NCBI RefSeq assembly: GCF_000143765.1
Contig: NZ_GL379779.1
Span: forward strand, 1 to 53,268
Direction of reading: 5' to 3'
DNA length: 53,268 nucleotides
Origin: Sphingobacterium spiritivorum ATCC 33861
GTDB taxonomy: Bacteria > Bacteroidota > Bacteroidia > Sphingobacteriales > Sphingobacteriaceae
Part shown: positions 43,199 to 51,366 of the stretch, one piece after another
Layout of the letters: every line of letters begins with the position of its first letter
Position numbering within the stretch: the stretch's first letter is position 1
Program-made: the position numbers and the translations under genes
The notes under the pieces: model-generated
The model's input: only the letters and a program-made list of their open reading frames with translations
What the model was told of the DNA's origin: nothing
Databases searched by the model: none

Positions 43199-45973
43199 TT
43201 AGAAAGTATAATTAAATGACAACGAATAGTTTGAACCTGGTTTATATTTATAGTTCGTCTCATTAGGCGTACCCAATGCTTTATTATCATAGTATGCATG
43301 TACAGAACTATTGATAATATCACTTGCATTGAACTTGATCTCAGCCTTATTGTTAATGATCTTATAACCTATCTGCAAATCCAGTACATCGCGCGGAGCT
43401 TCCCAGGTACTTGCAAAACGAATTCCGCTCGCCTGTGCGATTCTCTTCCCTATACGGTTATACAGAATGTTAAAGTTTAGTTTATTGTCCATTGCGGAAT
43501 GTTGCAAACCTGCATTGATAACATATGGAGACTGTCCTACCATAGGACGGGTTTTGTCGATGTAGTTTTGATCTGTAGGATTTTCTACTTTTGAGTGTAC
43601 ATAAGAGAAGTTGATATAACCTGTTGTATTCTCAAAAAATCTTTCTTCACTGATAAAATTTAGTTTCTTGCGGGCTTCCAGTTCAAATCCATACAATTCA
43701 GCTTTAGGCGTATTGAAGAATGTGATATCAGGAGTTGAATTCACATCATAACGATAAGGCTCAATGGCATCCGTAAATTGTTTATAAAAAACAGAGAAAG
43801 AGAAAATCTCACCTGCAGTAGGATACATTTCAAATCGCAAATCAGCATTATTGATAGAGCTACGCTTTAAGTTTGTATTACCCGAGATCATACCTAACTG
43901 CTCATAATCATAGAAAGAGAACGGCGCTAATTCACGAAATTCAGGACGTGCTATTGTACGGTAGTAGGAAGCACGAAGATTCGTTCTGTCGTCAATATTG
44001 TATGTAAAGTTAAGGGAAGGTAAAAAGTCGATCTGTGTATCATCAACAACTTTAGAAACTGTATTTAACTGTACATTATAGTTCTCTACACGAAGTCCGT
44101 AAACAAAACGGAACTTATCCGCAAATTTCTGATCAAGCATTGCATATCCGAAAGCAGTCAGTGAATTTGCATCATACTTGTCACCGCTTCCAGAAATCTC
44201 ACTGTATTTGAAGTAATTTTTGTTAATAAATTCTTCATTGAATATTTTGTCGGGAGACAACTGACGGATTTGATTCTGTAGTTCCACATCCATCTGATTT
44301 GCATTCAACTCGAAACCTATAAAACGGGCGTCAAAATTACGTTTTCTGTATTGCGTTCCGGCACCGACTTTCAATGTTGAAGGCGCATCCAGAAATTTCA
44401 TCGGTCTGGAGTACCCTACTTCTCCGGAATAAATGTTTTCATTCAAATCAGAGAAAAGTCTTGTATTTTCTTTACCGATCGTAGTAATATTCGCCAGATA
44501 AGGTACTGTCGGATCATCCAGGTCATTAAGATTTTTACCATAGTTGATCTTCATTTGATTAGGTTGCTGATTCAGAATATTACTCCAGGAAAGTGTCCAC
44601 TTTAACTTGTCATTACGCTCTGTTAAAGCGTGTTCCCCCTCAAGGGTACTCTTGAACAAAGATTTCTGAAGAAGATCATAGGCGAAGAAACGGTTATCTG
44701 AAGAAGAACTGTTATTAATACCTGTTCTTTCGGTGTAAATATTATCATAAGCTCTGTTGTAAAGATTCTTAAATGTAATTTTACTTCTTCCGAATGAATA
44801 CCCCAGGTTTAATAAACCACCCAGATTGGAACTGAATCTGTACTGATTATCATTGTAATCATACTCATACCAGTCTCTCTTGATATCAGCAAATATATTC
44901 TGTGAGTTGCGGTAACTTAAGGAGAATAAAGCTCCGAATCTATTGTTGTTTTCGAATTGCTTTACTTTTCCTATACCAAACTGATAGCTTTGAGAAGGAA
45001 GCGCAGATGTATTATTGATCGCAAAATCATTTGGCAATGACTTCAATACTAATCTGTTCCATTTCTCCGAAAGCCCTGCATTAACCGTCTCTCTTGAAGG
45101 AAAATTAGTAGCCAGTTTACTGGAACCGTCATCAAACCCCATATAATTCGCAAAATTTCTTTTTGTTCCTAAGAAATCCTTGAATGTAGAAGCCGTATTG
45201 TATCCGTATCCAAGACCGAATGATATAAAATCCTTTGTAGGGATATCAATAGTAGCTACCTGAACAGCTCCACCCGCAAAATCTGCAGGTAAGTCAGGAG
45301 TAGCTGTTTTTGAAATTGTAATCTTATCAATTAAGTTTGAGGGAATGATATCAAATGAAAAAGCTCTTCTGTTTGCTTCGGTACTCGGAAGGACAGAACC
45401 ATCCAACATCGCTACATTGTAACGATCACTCAAACCACGGATAACAACAAATTTGTTGTCCTGTATAGTCGTACCGCTCACGCGACGTAAGGCTTCAGAC
45501 GTATTTTTATCCGGAGACCGTTTAATCTGTTCACTGGAAATACCATCCGATATAAGAGCACTATTCTTTTGTTGTGCATACAAGGCACTGACAGATTCCT
45601 TTTTAAAAGACCCTGTGATCACGACCTGGTCCAGAACAGTTCCCTCCGAATTGTCCATCAGCACATCCAGATTCGTAACATCCTTATCTTTGATTTCTAC
45701 TTCTGTAATTTGCTTAGTAGCATATCCTACATAAGAAAATTCTAATGTATACTTACCAACAGGCAATGCCGGGATATTGTAAATACCCGAAACATCAGAA
45801 CTTCCACCTCTGGACGTTCCTAATACTTTTACAGTCACACCGACAATGGTTTCGCTTGTTTTACTGTTGATGACTTTCCCTGTTACTTTTCCACTTTGAG
45901 CAAAAGCGTTGGCTGTAAACATCAACAGAAGTAATGTAATGGTTAAGCCCTGGAGTTTTAATTGCGATTTCAA
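43199..45973 (-). CDS. TonB-dependent outer-membrane receptor with carboxypeptidase-like N-terminal domain
   Basis: 924 residues. Signal peptide (MKSQLKLQGLTITLLLLMFTANAFAQ), then a CarboxypepD_reg-like domain (about 28-112; GKVTGKVINSKTSETIVGVTVKVLGTSRGG). The plug (about 125-235) contains the segment DQVVITGSFKKESVSALYAQ and IRGLSDRYNVAMLDGSVLPST. A 22-strand-type barrel ends in the aromatic YSLSFNYTF. It resembles Bacteroidota receptors that lack a SusD partner; its partner here is the beta-helix lipoprotein gene 84 bases downstream. No ATG fits the start: the frame opens with TTG at 45973, and the next ATG would cut the signal peptide. The promoter region holds seven 11-base-period hexamers. 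The ligand is not evident; a phosphorus compound is suggested only by the array. Confidence 0.93.
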   Translation of the reverse strand: MKSQLKLQGLTITLLLLMFTANAFAQSGKVTGKVINSKTSETIVGVTVKVLGTSRGGSSDVSGIYNIPALPVGKYTLEFSYVGYATKQITEVEIKDKDVTNLDVLMDNSEGTVLDQVVITGSFKKESVSALYAQQKNSALISDGISSEQIKRSPDKNTSEALRRVSGTTIQDNKFVVIRGLSDRYNVAMLDGSVLPSTEANRRAFSFDIIPSNLIDKITISKTATPDLPADFAGGAVQVATIDIPTKDFISFGLGYGYNTASTFKDFLGTKRNFANYMGFDDGSSKLATNFPSRETVNAGLSEKWNRLVLKSLPNDFAINNTSALPSQSYQFGIGKVKQFENNNRFGALFSLSYRNSQNIFADIKRDWYEYDYNDNQYRFSSNLGGLLNLGYSFGRSKITFKNLYNRAYDNIYTERTGINNSSSSDNRFFAYDLLQKSLFKSTLEGEHALTERNDKLKWTLSWSNILNQQPNQMKINYGKNLNDLDDPTVPYLANITTIGKENTRLFSDLNENIYSGEVGYSRPMKFLDAPSTLKVGAGTQYRKRNFDARFIGFELNANQMDVELQNQIRQLSPDKIFNEEFINKNYFKYSEISGSGDKYDANSLTAFGYAMLDQKFADKFRFVYGLRVENYNVQLNTVSKVVDDTQIDFLPSLNFTYNIDDRTNLRASYYRTIARPEFRELAPFSFYDYEQLGMISGNTNLKRSSINNADLRFEMYPTAGEIFSFSVFYKQFTDAIEPYRYDVNSTPDITFFNTPKAELYGFELEARKKLNFISEERFFENTTGYINFSYVHSKVENPTDQNYIDKTRPMVGQSPYVINAGLQHSAMDNKLNFNILYNRIGKRIAQASGIRFASTWEAPRDVLDLQIGYKIINNKAEIKFNASDIINSSVHAYYDNKALGTPNETNYKYKPGSNYSLSFNYTF

Positions 45974-45995
45974 TTCTTTGAGTTTTTTGTTTCCG

Positions 45996-46073
45996 CAAAA
46001 CTATTATGGTAGTATTAGCATTGTGTTAACAACGGATTACTATTACATCAATTGGATGTTAAAAAATTATTAA
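45996..46073 (-). promoter_or_regulatory. Seven-hexamer 11-bp-period array and promoter of the TonB receptor gene (array B)
   Basis: On the minus strand: TTAATA (46068-46073), TTAACA (46057-46062), TTGATG (46046-46051), GTAATC (46035-46040), TTAACA (46024-46029), CTAATA (46013-46018) and ATAATA (46002-46007), each exactly 11 bases from the next. The second TTAACA ends 20 bases before TAGTTTTG (45996-46003), an exact -7 consensus, and so replaces the -33 element. The leader to the TTG start at 45973 is about 17 bases. Confidence 0.6.
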
Positions 46074-46198
46074 TACCTGCAATAAAAACCTTATAATTCA
46101 CTAAATCACATCCTATTACAATATCATTTTAAGCATTATGTTAAGCATCATTCCGTTAACATATCCCCAGCATAGAGTGTAATAATATAATGAAGAAT

Positions 46199-46245
46199 TC
46201 GCTTTATTAATGGATTTACGGTATTTTTATGCAATTAAATTGCAT
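46199..46245 (+). promoter_or_regulatory. Promoter with 7-1-7 palindromic operator (Zur/Fur type) for the ABC operon
   Basis: TTCG at the -33 position (ending 46201), 20 bases, then TATTTTTA (46222-46229), one mismatch from the -7 consensus. The perfect palindrome ATGCAATT-A-AATTGCAT spans 46229-46245, right over the predicted transcription start. Its core TGCAATT-A-AATTGCA has the 7-1-7 form of Fur-family (Fur, Zur, PerR) operators. Zur is preferred because the permease is histidine-rich; this is inference. Confidence 0.55.
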
Positions 46246-46264
46246 TATTAAATTTCTTAGCCTT

Positions 46265-46903
46265 ATGGTTCACCAAATTCTGACAGCTAAAGACTTATCT
46301 TTCCGGTATAAAAATGGTACTGCCTTAACATTTCCGGAGATAGAGATCAATAAAGGTCAACATACCTTGTTACTGGGAGATTCCGGAAGCGGAAAAACCA
46401 CATTACTTCAGTTATTAGGTGGATTATCGCTTCCTTCTACAGGATCTGTTTTACTTAACGGACAATCTTTATATGATCTTAAAGGTTCTAAACTGGATGC
46501 TTTCCGGGCTCAACATATAGGGTTTATTTTTCAGGAGGCCCATTTACTCAAGAACCTGACTTTGTTGGAAAATATCAAAATAGCACAGAGTCTGGCCAAA
46601 TTACCTGTCAATGAAAATGCCATACTCACTATGCTCGAACAATTGCAGCTAAGCGACAGAACAAAGTCTTACCCCAATCAGCTCAGCCGCGGACAACTTC
46701 AGCGGGCTGCCATAGCACGTGCGTTGATAAATACACCTTCGCTGCTTATTGCGGATGAGCCGACTGCAGCATTGGATGATACAAATACAGCCCGTGTAAT
46801 GGAATTACTGTTAAGTATTGCCGACCAATACGGATCAACATTGCTGATCGCGACGCATGACAAACGTATAAAAGACAGATTCCATCACACGTATAATCTT
46901 TAA
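46265..46903 (+). CDS. ABC transporter ATP-binding protein (LolD/MacB-like)
   Basis: 212 residues from the ATG at 46265; the earlier in-frame ATG at 46229 lies inside the palindromic operator. Walker A GDSGSGKTT, Q-loop IFQEAHLLKNLT, signature LSRGQLQRAAIARAL, Walker B LLIADEPTAAL and the H-loop ATHDKRI are intact. The size and LolD-like signature fit ATPases paired with FtsX-fold permeases. The permease gene follows 48 bases later and a third gene directly after it, forming one operon. Energy source for an envelope process; with the neighbours, a metal-related one is suggested. Confidence 0.93.
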   Translation: MVHQILTAKDLSFRYKNGTALTFPEIEINKGQHTLLLGDSGSGKTTLLQLLGGLSLPSTGSVLLNGQSLYDLKGSKLDAFRAQHIGFIFQEAHLLKNLTLLENIKIAQSLAKLPVNENAILTMLEQLQLSDRTKSYPNQLSRGQLQRAAIARALINTPSLLIADEPTAALDDTNTARVMELLLSIADQYGSTLLIATHDKRIKDRFHHTYNL

Positions 46904-46951
46904 TGAGTTATACGATTGGTATTTGATTTATTAACTTTGACTACGACACCC

Positions 46952-48274
46952 ATGAATACATTAAAAATAGTTTGGAAAAATATCAGTAAACAACTTGGCT
47001 CCACCATTTTGAGTATCATATTGACTGCTTTCGGAGCAGCCATACTATGCGTACTTTATGTGACAGGAGACAGTTTTGAAAAACAACTGGACAGCAACAG
47101 TAAAAATATTGATCTGGTTGTAGGAGCAAAGGGCAGTCCGCTGCAACTAATACTCAGTGCAGTCTATCACGTGGATAACCCAACAGGTAATATTTCACTG
47201 GCAGAAGCCAATCAGTTGAAGGAAAACCCATTCGTCAAACTTGCTGTTCCCCTGTCTCTCGGAGACAATTATAAAGGACATCGCATTGTCGGTACAAATG
47301 CTGATTTTCTGAAGTTGTATGAGACAACCGTTGAAGAAGGAAAATATTTTGACAAACCGTTTGAAGTAGTGATCGGTCATGCTGTGGCCCAAAAGCACCA
47401 GTTAAAAATAGGGAGCAAGATAAACAGTTCACATGGACTGTCCGCATCCGGAGAAGATCATCACGACCACCCATTTGTAGTGGTAGGTATATTGAAGAAA
47501 AATGATAATATCACAGACAACCTTATTCTGTGCAGTCTGGAAAGTGTATGGGATGTACATGGTCTGGCACACGGACAAGCGTCGGATGATCATCATCATG
47601 CTGAAGAAGATCTGCAAGAACAGGTAGAAGCACATCTTCATCACCATGGTGAGACAGAAGAAGAAGAATCTCACGACCATCCCCATGAGGAATATGTTAA
47701 AAATATCGGTCAGGATCTGATCAAAGATCAGGGTGAGGAAATCACAGCCATGCTTATTCAGTATCAGTCGCCCGCAGCTATCGCAATGCTGCCCAAACTG
47801 ATCAATCAAAGTACAGCTATGCAGGCAGCATCACCGGCAATAGAAAGTGCCCGCTTATTTTCACTTTTAGGTGTTGGAATAGATTCTCTAACTATTCTGG
47901 CATACATTATTATGCTAATGGCAGGTCTCAGTGTATTTCTCAGTCTTTATAACGCTTTAAAACAGCGTAAGTATGATCTGGCGGTTATGCGGACATTGGG
48001 AGCCTCTAAAGCTCGCTTATTCGCTATGGTCTTATTAGAAGGACTTATCATTACCTTGCTTGGAGGATTGGTGGGAATGCTATTAGGACATATCGCTTTA
48101 TTCTATATCAGTACACAGACAAGTCAGAGTGCCGGTCTGATCGAAGTCTTCAGCATCAACCCGGATGAATGGTGGATTTTGCTGATAGCCTGTGTTATCG
48201 GCGTTCTGTCCGCCCTTATACCATCTGTCAAAGCTTATAATACAACAATTTCAAATACGTTATCAAATAATTAA
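46952..48274 (+). CDS. FtsX-like ABC permease with histidine-rich extracytoplasmic loop
   Basis: 440 residues from the ATG at 46952. One N-terminal membrane helix (ILSIILTAFGAAILCVLYV) is followed by a large periplasmic domain (MacB_PCD-like, about 40-300) and three C-terminal helices in the FtsX fold (SLTILAYIIMLMAGLSVFLSL; LLEGLIITLLGGLVGMLLG; WWILLIACVIGVLSALIP). The domain keeps VVGAKGSPLQLILSAVYHVDNP, typical of one FtsX subgroup. Two insertions are rich in His: about residues 163-173 (HGLSASGEDHHDH) and about 205-247 with roughly twelve His among Glu and Asp. These look like zinc- or copper-binding loops outside the membrane. Partner ATPase upstream, CxxC exported protein downstream. 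Confidence 0.9.
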   Translation: MNTLKIVWKNISKQLGSTILSIILTAFGAAILCVLYVTGDSFEKQLDSNSKNIDLVVGAKGSPLQLILSAVYHVDNPTGNISLAEANQLKENPFVKLAVPLSLGDNYKGHRIVGTNADFLKLYETTVEEGKYFDKPFEVVIGHAVAQKHQLKIGSKINSSHGLSASGEDHHDHPFVVVGILKKNDNITDNLILCSLESVWDVHGLAHGQASDDHHHAEEDLQEQVEAHLHHHGETEEEESHDHPHEEYVKNIGQDLIKDQGEEITAMLIQYQSPAAIAMLPKLINQSTAMQAASPAIESARLFSLLGVGIDSLTILAYIIMLMAGLSVFLSLYNALKQRKYDLAVMRTLGASKARLFAMVLLEGLIITLLGGLVGMLLGHIALFYISTQTSQSAGLIEVFSINPDEWWILLIACVIGVLSALIPSVKAYNTTISNTLSNN

Positions 48275-48275
48275 A

Positions 48276-48755
48276 ATGAGAAAGCAGCTTTTATCCCTTA
48301 TATTCTTACTGACTTTATCGACCTATACCCTTGCACAGATTGGAAACAGAGATCCGAATGTTCCTGATCATACCCCTATGATGAACAGCACCTGGGAAGC
48401 AATAGACAAAATGATGTATAAAGTTACTTATGAAGGAAGTAAAAAGATCTACACACCGACCTATCCGCCGGCACTGAAAGCGCTGGAGAATAAAATCGTA
48501 ACCTTACCGGGATATCTGGTTCCATTGAACAGCGGACGTAATCATAAAACGTTTATGTTATCAGTATTACCTGTTATGCAGTGCCAGTTTTGCGGATCCA
48601 ACGGAATTCCTCCGATGGTAGAAATATTCATGAAGGGAGAGTCGGTCAAATTCACAGATGAACCTATCAAAATAAAAGGAAAAATGAAATTTAATCCTGA
48701 ACCGCTAAAGGGTAATGCTGAAATTCAGATTATTGATGCTGTTTTGATTAAGTAA
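48276..48755 (+). CDS. Exported CxxC protein, DUF3299-like
   Basis: 159 residues from the ATG at 48276, one base after the permease stop. Signal peptide MRKQLLSLIFLLTLSTYTLAQ. The mature part has ALENKIVTLPGYLVPL, then a Cys motif MQCQFCGSNGIPPMVEIFM and a C-terminal strand IKIKGKMKFNPEPLKGNAEI. The order 'valorised loop GYLVPL, Cys motif with PP, then IKGKM' follows DUF3299 proteins, which commonly accompany FtsX-type ABC permeases. The two Cys in CQFC could bind a metal or form a disulfide. Operon position and possible Zur-type control suggest a periplasmic metal-handling role. Family assignment is from memory of the motif order and should be checked. Confidence 0.8.
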   Translation: MRKQLLSLIFLLTLSTYTLAQIGNRDPNVPDHTPMMNSTWEAIDKMMYKVTYEGSKKIYTPTYPPALKALENKIVTLPGYLVPLNSGRNHKTFMLSVLPVMQCQFCGSNGIPPMVEIFMKGESVKFTDEPIKIKGKMKFNPEPLKGNAEIQIIDAVLIK

Positions 48756-48760
48756 CAGCT

Positions 48761-49474
48761 TTAACGGTTTAATAATGCAACTTCTACACAGGAGGTCAAT
48801 GCAGCTGTTTCAGTACGTAAACGTGCTTCTCCCAGTGAGATGGGCACAAAACCCGAAGAAATAGTCTTACCGATCTCCTCTGTAGAAAAATCTCCTTCCG
48901 GACCGATCAGTATTACATAATCCTGTTGAGGAGTAAAAACCTGACTGAGATATTGTTTTTCGCTATCTACACAATGTGCAATTGCCTTTTGTGCCGACAC
49001 CTGCTCCTGTTGTTTCAGAAAATTAGTTAAAGTCATCGCGGGATTAAGCTTAGGCATATAAGCTTTGTATGACTGTTTCATAGCAGCTACGATTACTTTA
49101 TTCAGACGATCCGGTTTGACCTCTTTTCGCTCCGAATGCTCACTGATAACAGGTGTGATTTCCTGCACGCCTACCTCCGTAGCCTTTTCCAGAAACCACT
49201 CAAACCGTTCTATATTCTTTGTTGGCGCTACAGCCATATGCAGATGATAAGAAGGCTTTTGGAAGGCCTCCTGAATTTCTATGATCTGCAGAGTAGTTCG
49301 TTTAGGATGGGCATCTATAATCTCCGCACGATAGAATCCTCCTCTGCCATCTATAAGATGAATCTGATCTCTGTTTGCCAGTCTGAGGACCCGTATAGCA
49401 TGCTTACTTTCCTCTTCGGTCAGTATAAAATTAGCGAAATGGGATTCTATTTCCGGTGTATAAAACAGATGCAT
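48761..49474 (-). CDS. rsmE: 16S rRNA (uracil1498-N3)-methyltransferase
   Basis: 237 residues. An N-terminal PUA-like domain (HAIRVLRLANRDQIHLIDGRGGFYRAEI) is followed by a SPOUT knot with the RsmE motifs: KATEVGVQEITPVISEHSE, VILIGPEGDFSTEEI and SLGEARLRTETAALTS. It methylates N3 of U1498 in 16S rRNA. It is last in a tight leftward operon (dedA-like, ppa, corC-like, rsmE) with gaps of 7, 8 and 20 bases. It converges on the DUF3299-like gene with five bases between stops. Confidence 0.95.
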   Translation of the reverse strand: MHLFYTPEIESHFANFILTEEESKHAIRVLRLANRDQIHLIDGRGGFYRAEIIDAHPKRTTLQIIEIQEAFQKPSYHLHMAVAPTKNIERFEWFLEKATEVGVQEITPVISEHSERKEVKPDRLNKVIVAAMKQSYKAYMPKLNPAMTLTNFLKQQEQVSAQKAIAHCVDSEKQYLSQVFTPQQDYVILIGPEGDFSTEEIGKTISSGFVPISLGEARLRTETAALTSCVEVALLNR

Positions 49475-49494
49475 ATTAACTAAAAAAGGGGTGT

Positions 49495-50808
49495 TTACTC
49501 TTCATCCTCATCATGAGGCGTCTCGATCAGTTCCAGTTTTACGAATTCAATATTCTGCTGTGTCTTTTTCATAATGGTAAAGGTGTACCCGTACAATTCT
49601 TTGTACTCCCCTACTTCAGGGATTTTATCGAACAGATCACTTACCAGACCAGCCATAGTATCATAATCGGAGCTTTCCGGCAGTTCCAGAGGTAAATACT
49701 CATTCACATCATGCACACTTGCACCGGCATCGATCATATACTCCGTTTCCGAAATGCGTTCTACAACTGGAGTTTCTTCATCATACTCATCCTGAATCTC
49801 TCCGACCAGCTCTTCTACAATATCCTCAAGTGTAACCATACCAGCAGTACCACCGAATTCGTCAAGTACGATCGCAATCTGAATACGCTTCAGCTGAAAT
49901 TCAGCCATCAGGTCGTTGATTTTTTTCGTTTCAGGAATGAAGTAAGGTTTACGCATGATATTTTTCAATACCACTTCTTTTCCTTTCACAATGATTGGAA
50001 GAATATCTTTTGTATGCACAATGCCTACGATCTGATCAATATTATCATCATAAATCGGAATACGGGAGTATCCCTCTTCTGTGACTGTATTAATAAATTC
50101 GTCTGCTGTTGCATCCTTATCTATCGCTACGATCTTGGTACGGGGTACCATAATATTCTTGACAATCCGTTCATTAAAATCGAACACGTTTTTGATAAGC
50201 TCATGTTCAGAAAAATCCAATGCACCACTTTCCTTCCCCTTATCCAGCAAATACTGAAGTTCTTCAGAAGAGTGGTGAGATTCGCTTGAATGAGGCTGTA
50301 TACCAATCAGCTTTAACAAGAAATTAGCAAAACCGTTCAACACCCATATAAAAGGAATGAACAGATAATAAAAAACACGAAGAGGAATGGCTAATCTCAT
50401 CGTTGTAGCCACCGGTTTTTGAATGGCAATAGACTTAGGTGCCAATTCCCCAAGTACTACATGGAGAATAGTAATAATAGCAAATGCCAGTACGTGCCCA
50501 CCCGTTTTAGCCCAACCGGCCGAGATATCTACACCTACAAACTGGAAGAAGTTGCCCACGATGTCAGTCATGACACGTTCTCCGATCCAACCTAATGCAA
50601 GAGAGGCAAGTGTAATACCCAGCTGGGTTGCAGCCAGGTATCCATCTAAATGCTCTGTAATATTTTTAGCAACTTTTGCTACTTTACTTCCTGATTTGGC
50701 TTGTAGTTCTATTTGAGAAGCCCGAACTTTTACAATGGCAAATTCGGCAGCCACAAAAAAACCATTAGCAAGTACTAACAAGAGTGTCCAAAAAACATCG
50801 AGAGCCAT
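49495..50808 (-). CDS. CNNM/CorC-HlyC family membrane protein with CBS pair
   Basis: 437 residues. A DUF21/CNNM membrane domain (about 1-195; AEFAIVKVRASQIELQ, AATQLGITLASLALGWIGE) is followed by a CBS pair (about 212-335; IMVPRTKIVAIDKDATADEF, YSRIPIYDDNIDQIVGIVHTKDI, IQIAIVLDEFGGTAGMVTLEDIVEELVGEI). A CorC_HlyC (transporter-associated) domain (about 345-425) comes last. Family members take part in magnesium/sodium-linked ion transport; older 'hemolysin' names are misleading. The Bacteroidota gliding protein GldE belongs to the same superfamily, but no gliding genes are nearby. It sits eight bases after ppa. Confidence 0.93.
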   Translation of the reverse strand: MALDVFWTLLLVLANGFFVAAEFAIVKVRASQIELQAKSGSKVAKVAKNITEHLDGYLAATQLGITLASLALGWIGERVMTDIVGNFFQFVGVDISAGWAKTGGHVLAFAIITILHVVLGELAPKSIAIQKPVATTMRLAIPLRVFYYLFIPFIWVLNGFANFLLKLIGIQPHSSESHHSSEELQYLLDKGKESGALDFSEHELIKNVFDFNERIVKNIMVPRTKIVAIDKDATADEFINTVTEEGYSRIPIYDDNIDQIVGIVHTKDILPIIVKGKEVVLKNIMRKPYFIPETKKINDLMAEFQLKRIQIAIVLDEFGGTAGMVTLEDIVEELVGEIQDEYDEETPVVERISETEYMIDAGASVHDVNEYLPLELPESSDYDTMAGLVSDLFDKIPEVGEYKELYGYTFTIMKKTQQNIEFVKLELIETPHDEDEE

Positions 50809-50816
50809 TATTTAAG

Positions 50817-51359
50817 TTATTTGTTAACAAATGTTTGCTTGTACAATTCAAGACTTTCCAACAAGATTTCCTGTGCTTTCTCACGCCCCTGTACACCCTC
50901 TACCACTACTTGCTTATTTTCCAGAGCCTTGTATGTTTCAAAGAACTGTACAATTTCCTTCATCGTGTGAGGAGGCAGTTCTTCAATATTATTAATGTAA
51001 TTCATGACAGGATCATTTTTGGCTACAGCGATGATTTTGTCATCCTGTTCACCTCCATCGACCATATTCATCACACCAATGATCTTAGCTTCAACAAGAC
51101 TCATTGGCATAATATCCACTGAACAAATGACCAGGATATCCAAAGGATCTTTATCATCACAATAGGTCTGAGGAATAAAGCCATAATTAGCAGGATAAGT
51201 AACCGCTGAACTCATTACACGATCCAGGATTAGCAGACCACTTTCTTTATCAAGCTCATATTTTCCTTTTGATCCGTTAGAGATCTCAATAATTGCATTG
51301 ACTGATTCCGGCATATTACTTCCAGGGGAGACCTGATGCCAAGGGTTTTGTGTACTCAT
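50817..51359 (-). CDS. ppa: Inorganic pyrophosphatase (family I)
   Basis: 180 residues, the normal size. The active-site signature DDKDPLDILVI is near residue 65. Other ligands appear in EISNGSKGKYELDKESGLL, AVTYPANYGFIPQTY, GVMNMVDGGEQDDKIIAVAKNDP and FFETYKALENKQVVVEG. It hydrolyses pyrophosphate with Mg2+ in the cytosol. It is the second gene of an operon that also encodes a DedA-like and a CorC-like membrane protein. Confidence 0.97.
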   Translation of the reverse strand: MSTQNPWHQVSPGSNMPESVNAIIEISNGSKGKYELDKESGLLILDRVMSSAVTYPANYGFIPQTYCDDKDPLDILVICSVDIMPMSLVEAKIIGVMNMVDGGEQDDKIIAVAKNDPVMNYINNIEELPPHTMKEIVQFFETYKALENKQVVVEGVQGREKAQEILLESLELYKQTFVNK

Positions 51360-51366
51360 TTAATTA

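Noticed and set aside
46130..46165. TTAAGC/TTAAGC/TTAACA repeats before the ABC operon
   Set aside because: Spacings are 12 and 15 bases, not 11; unlike the four arrays.
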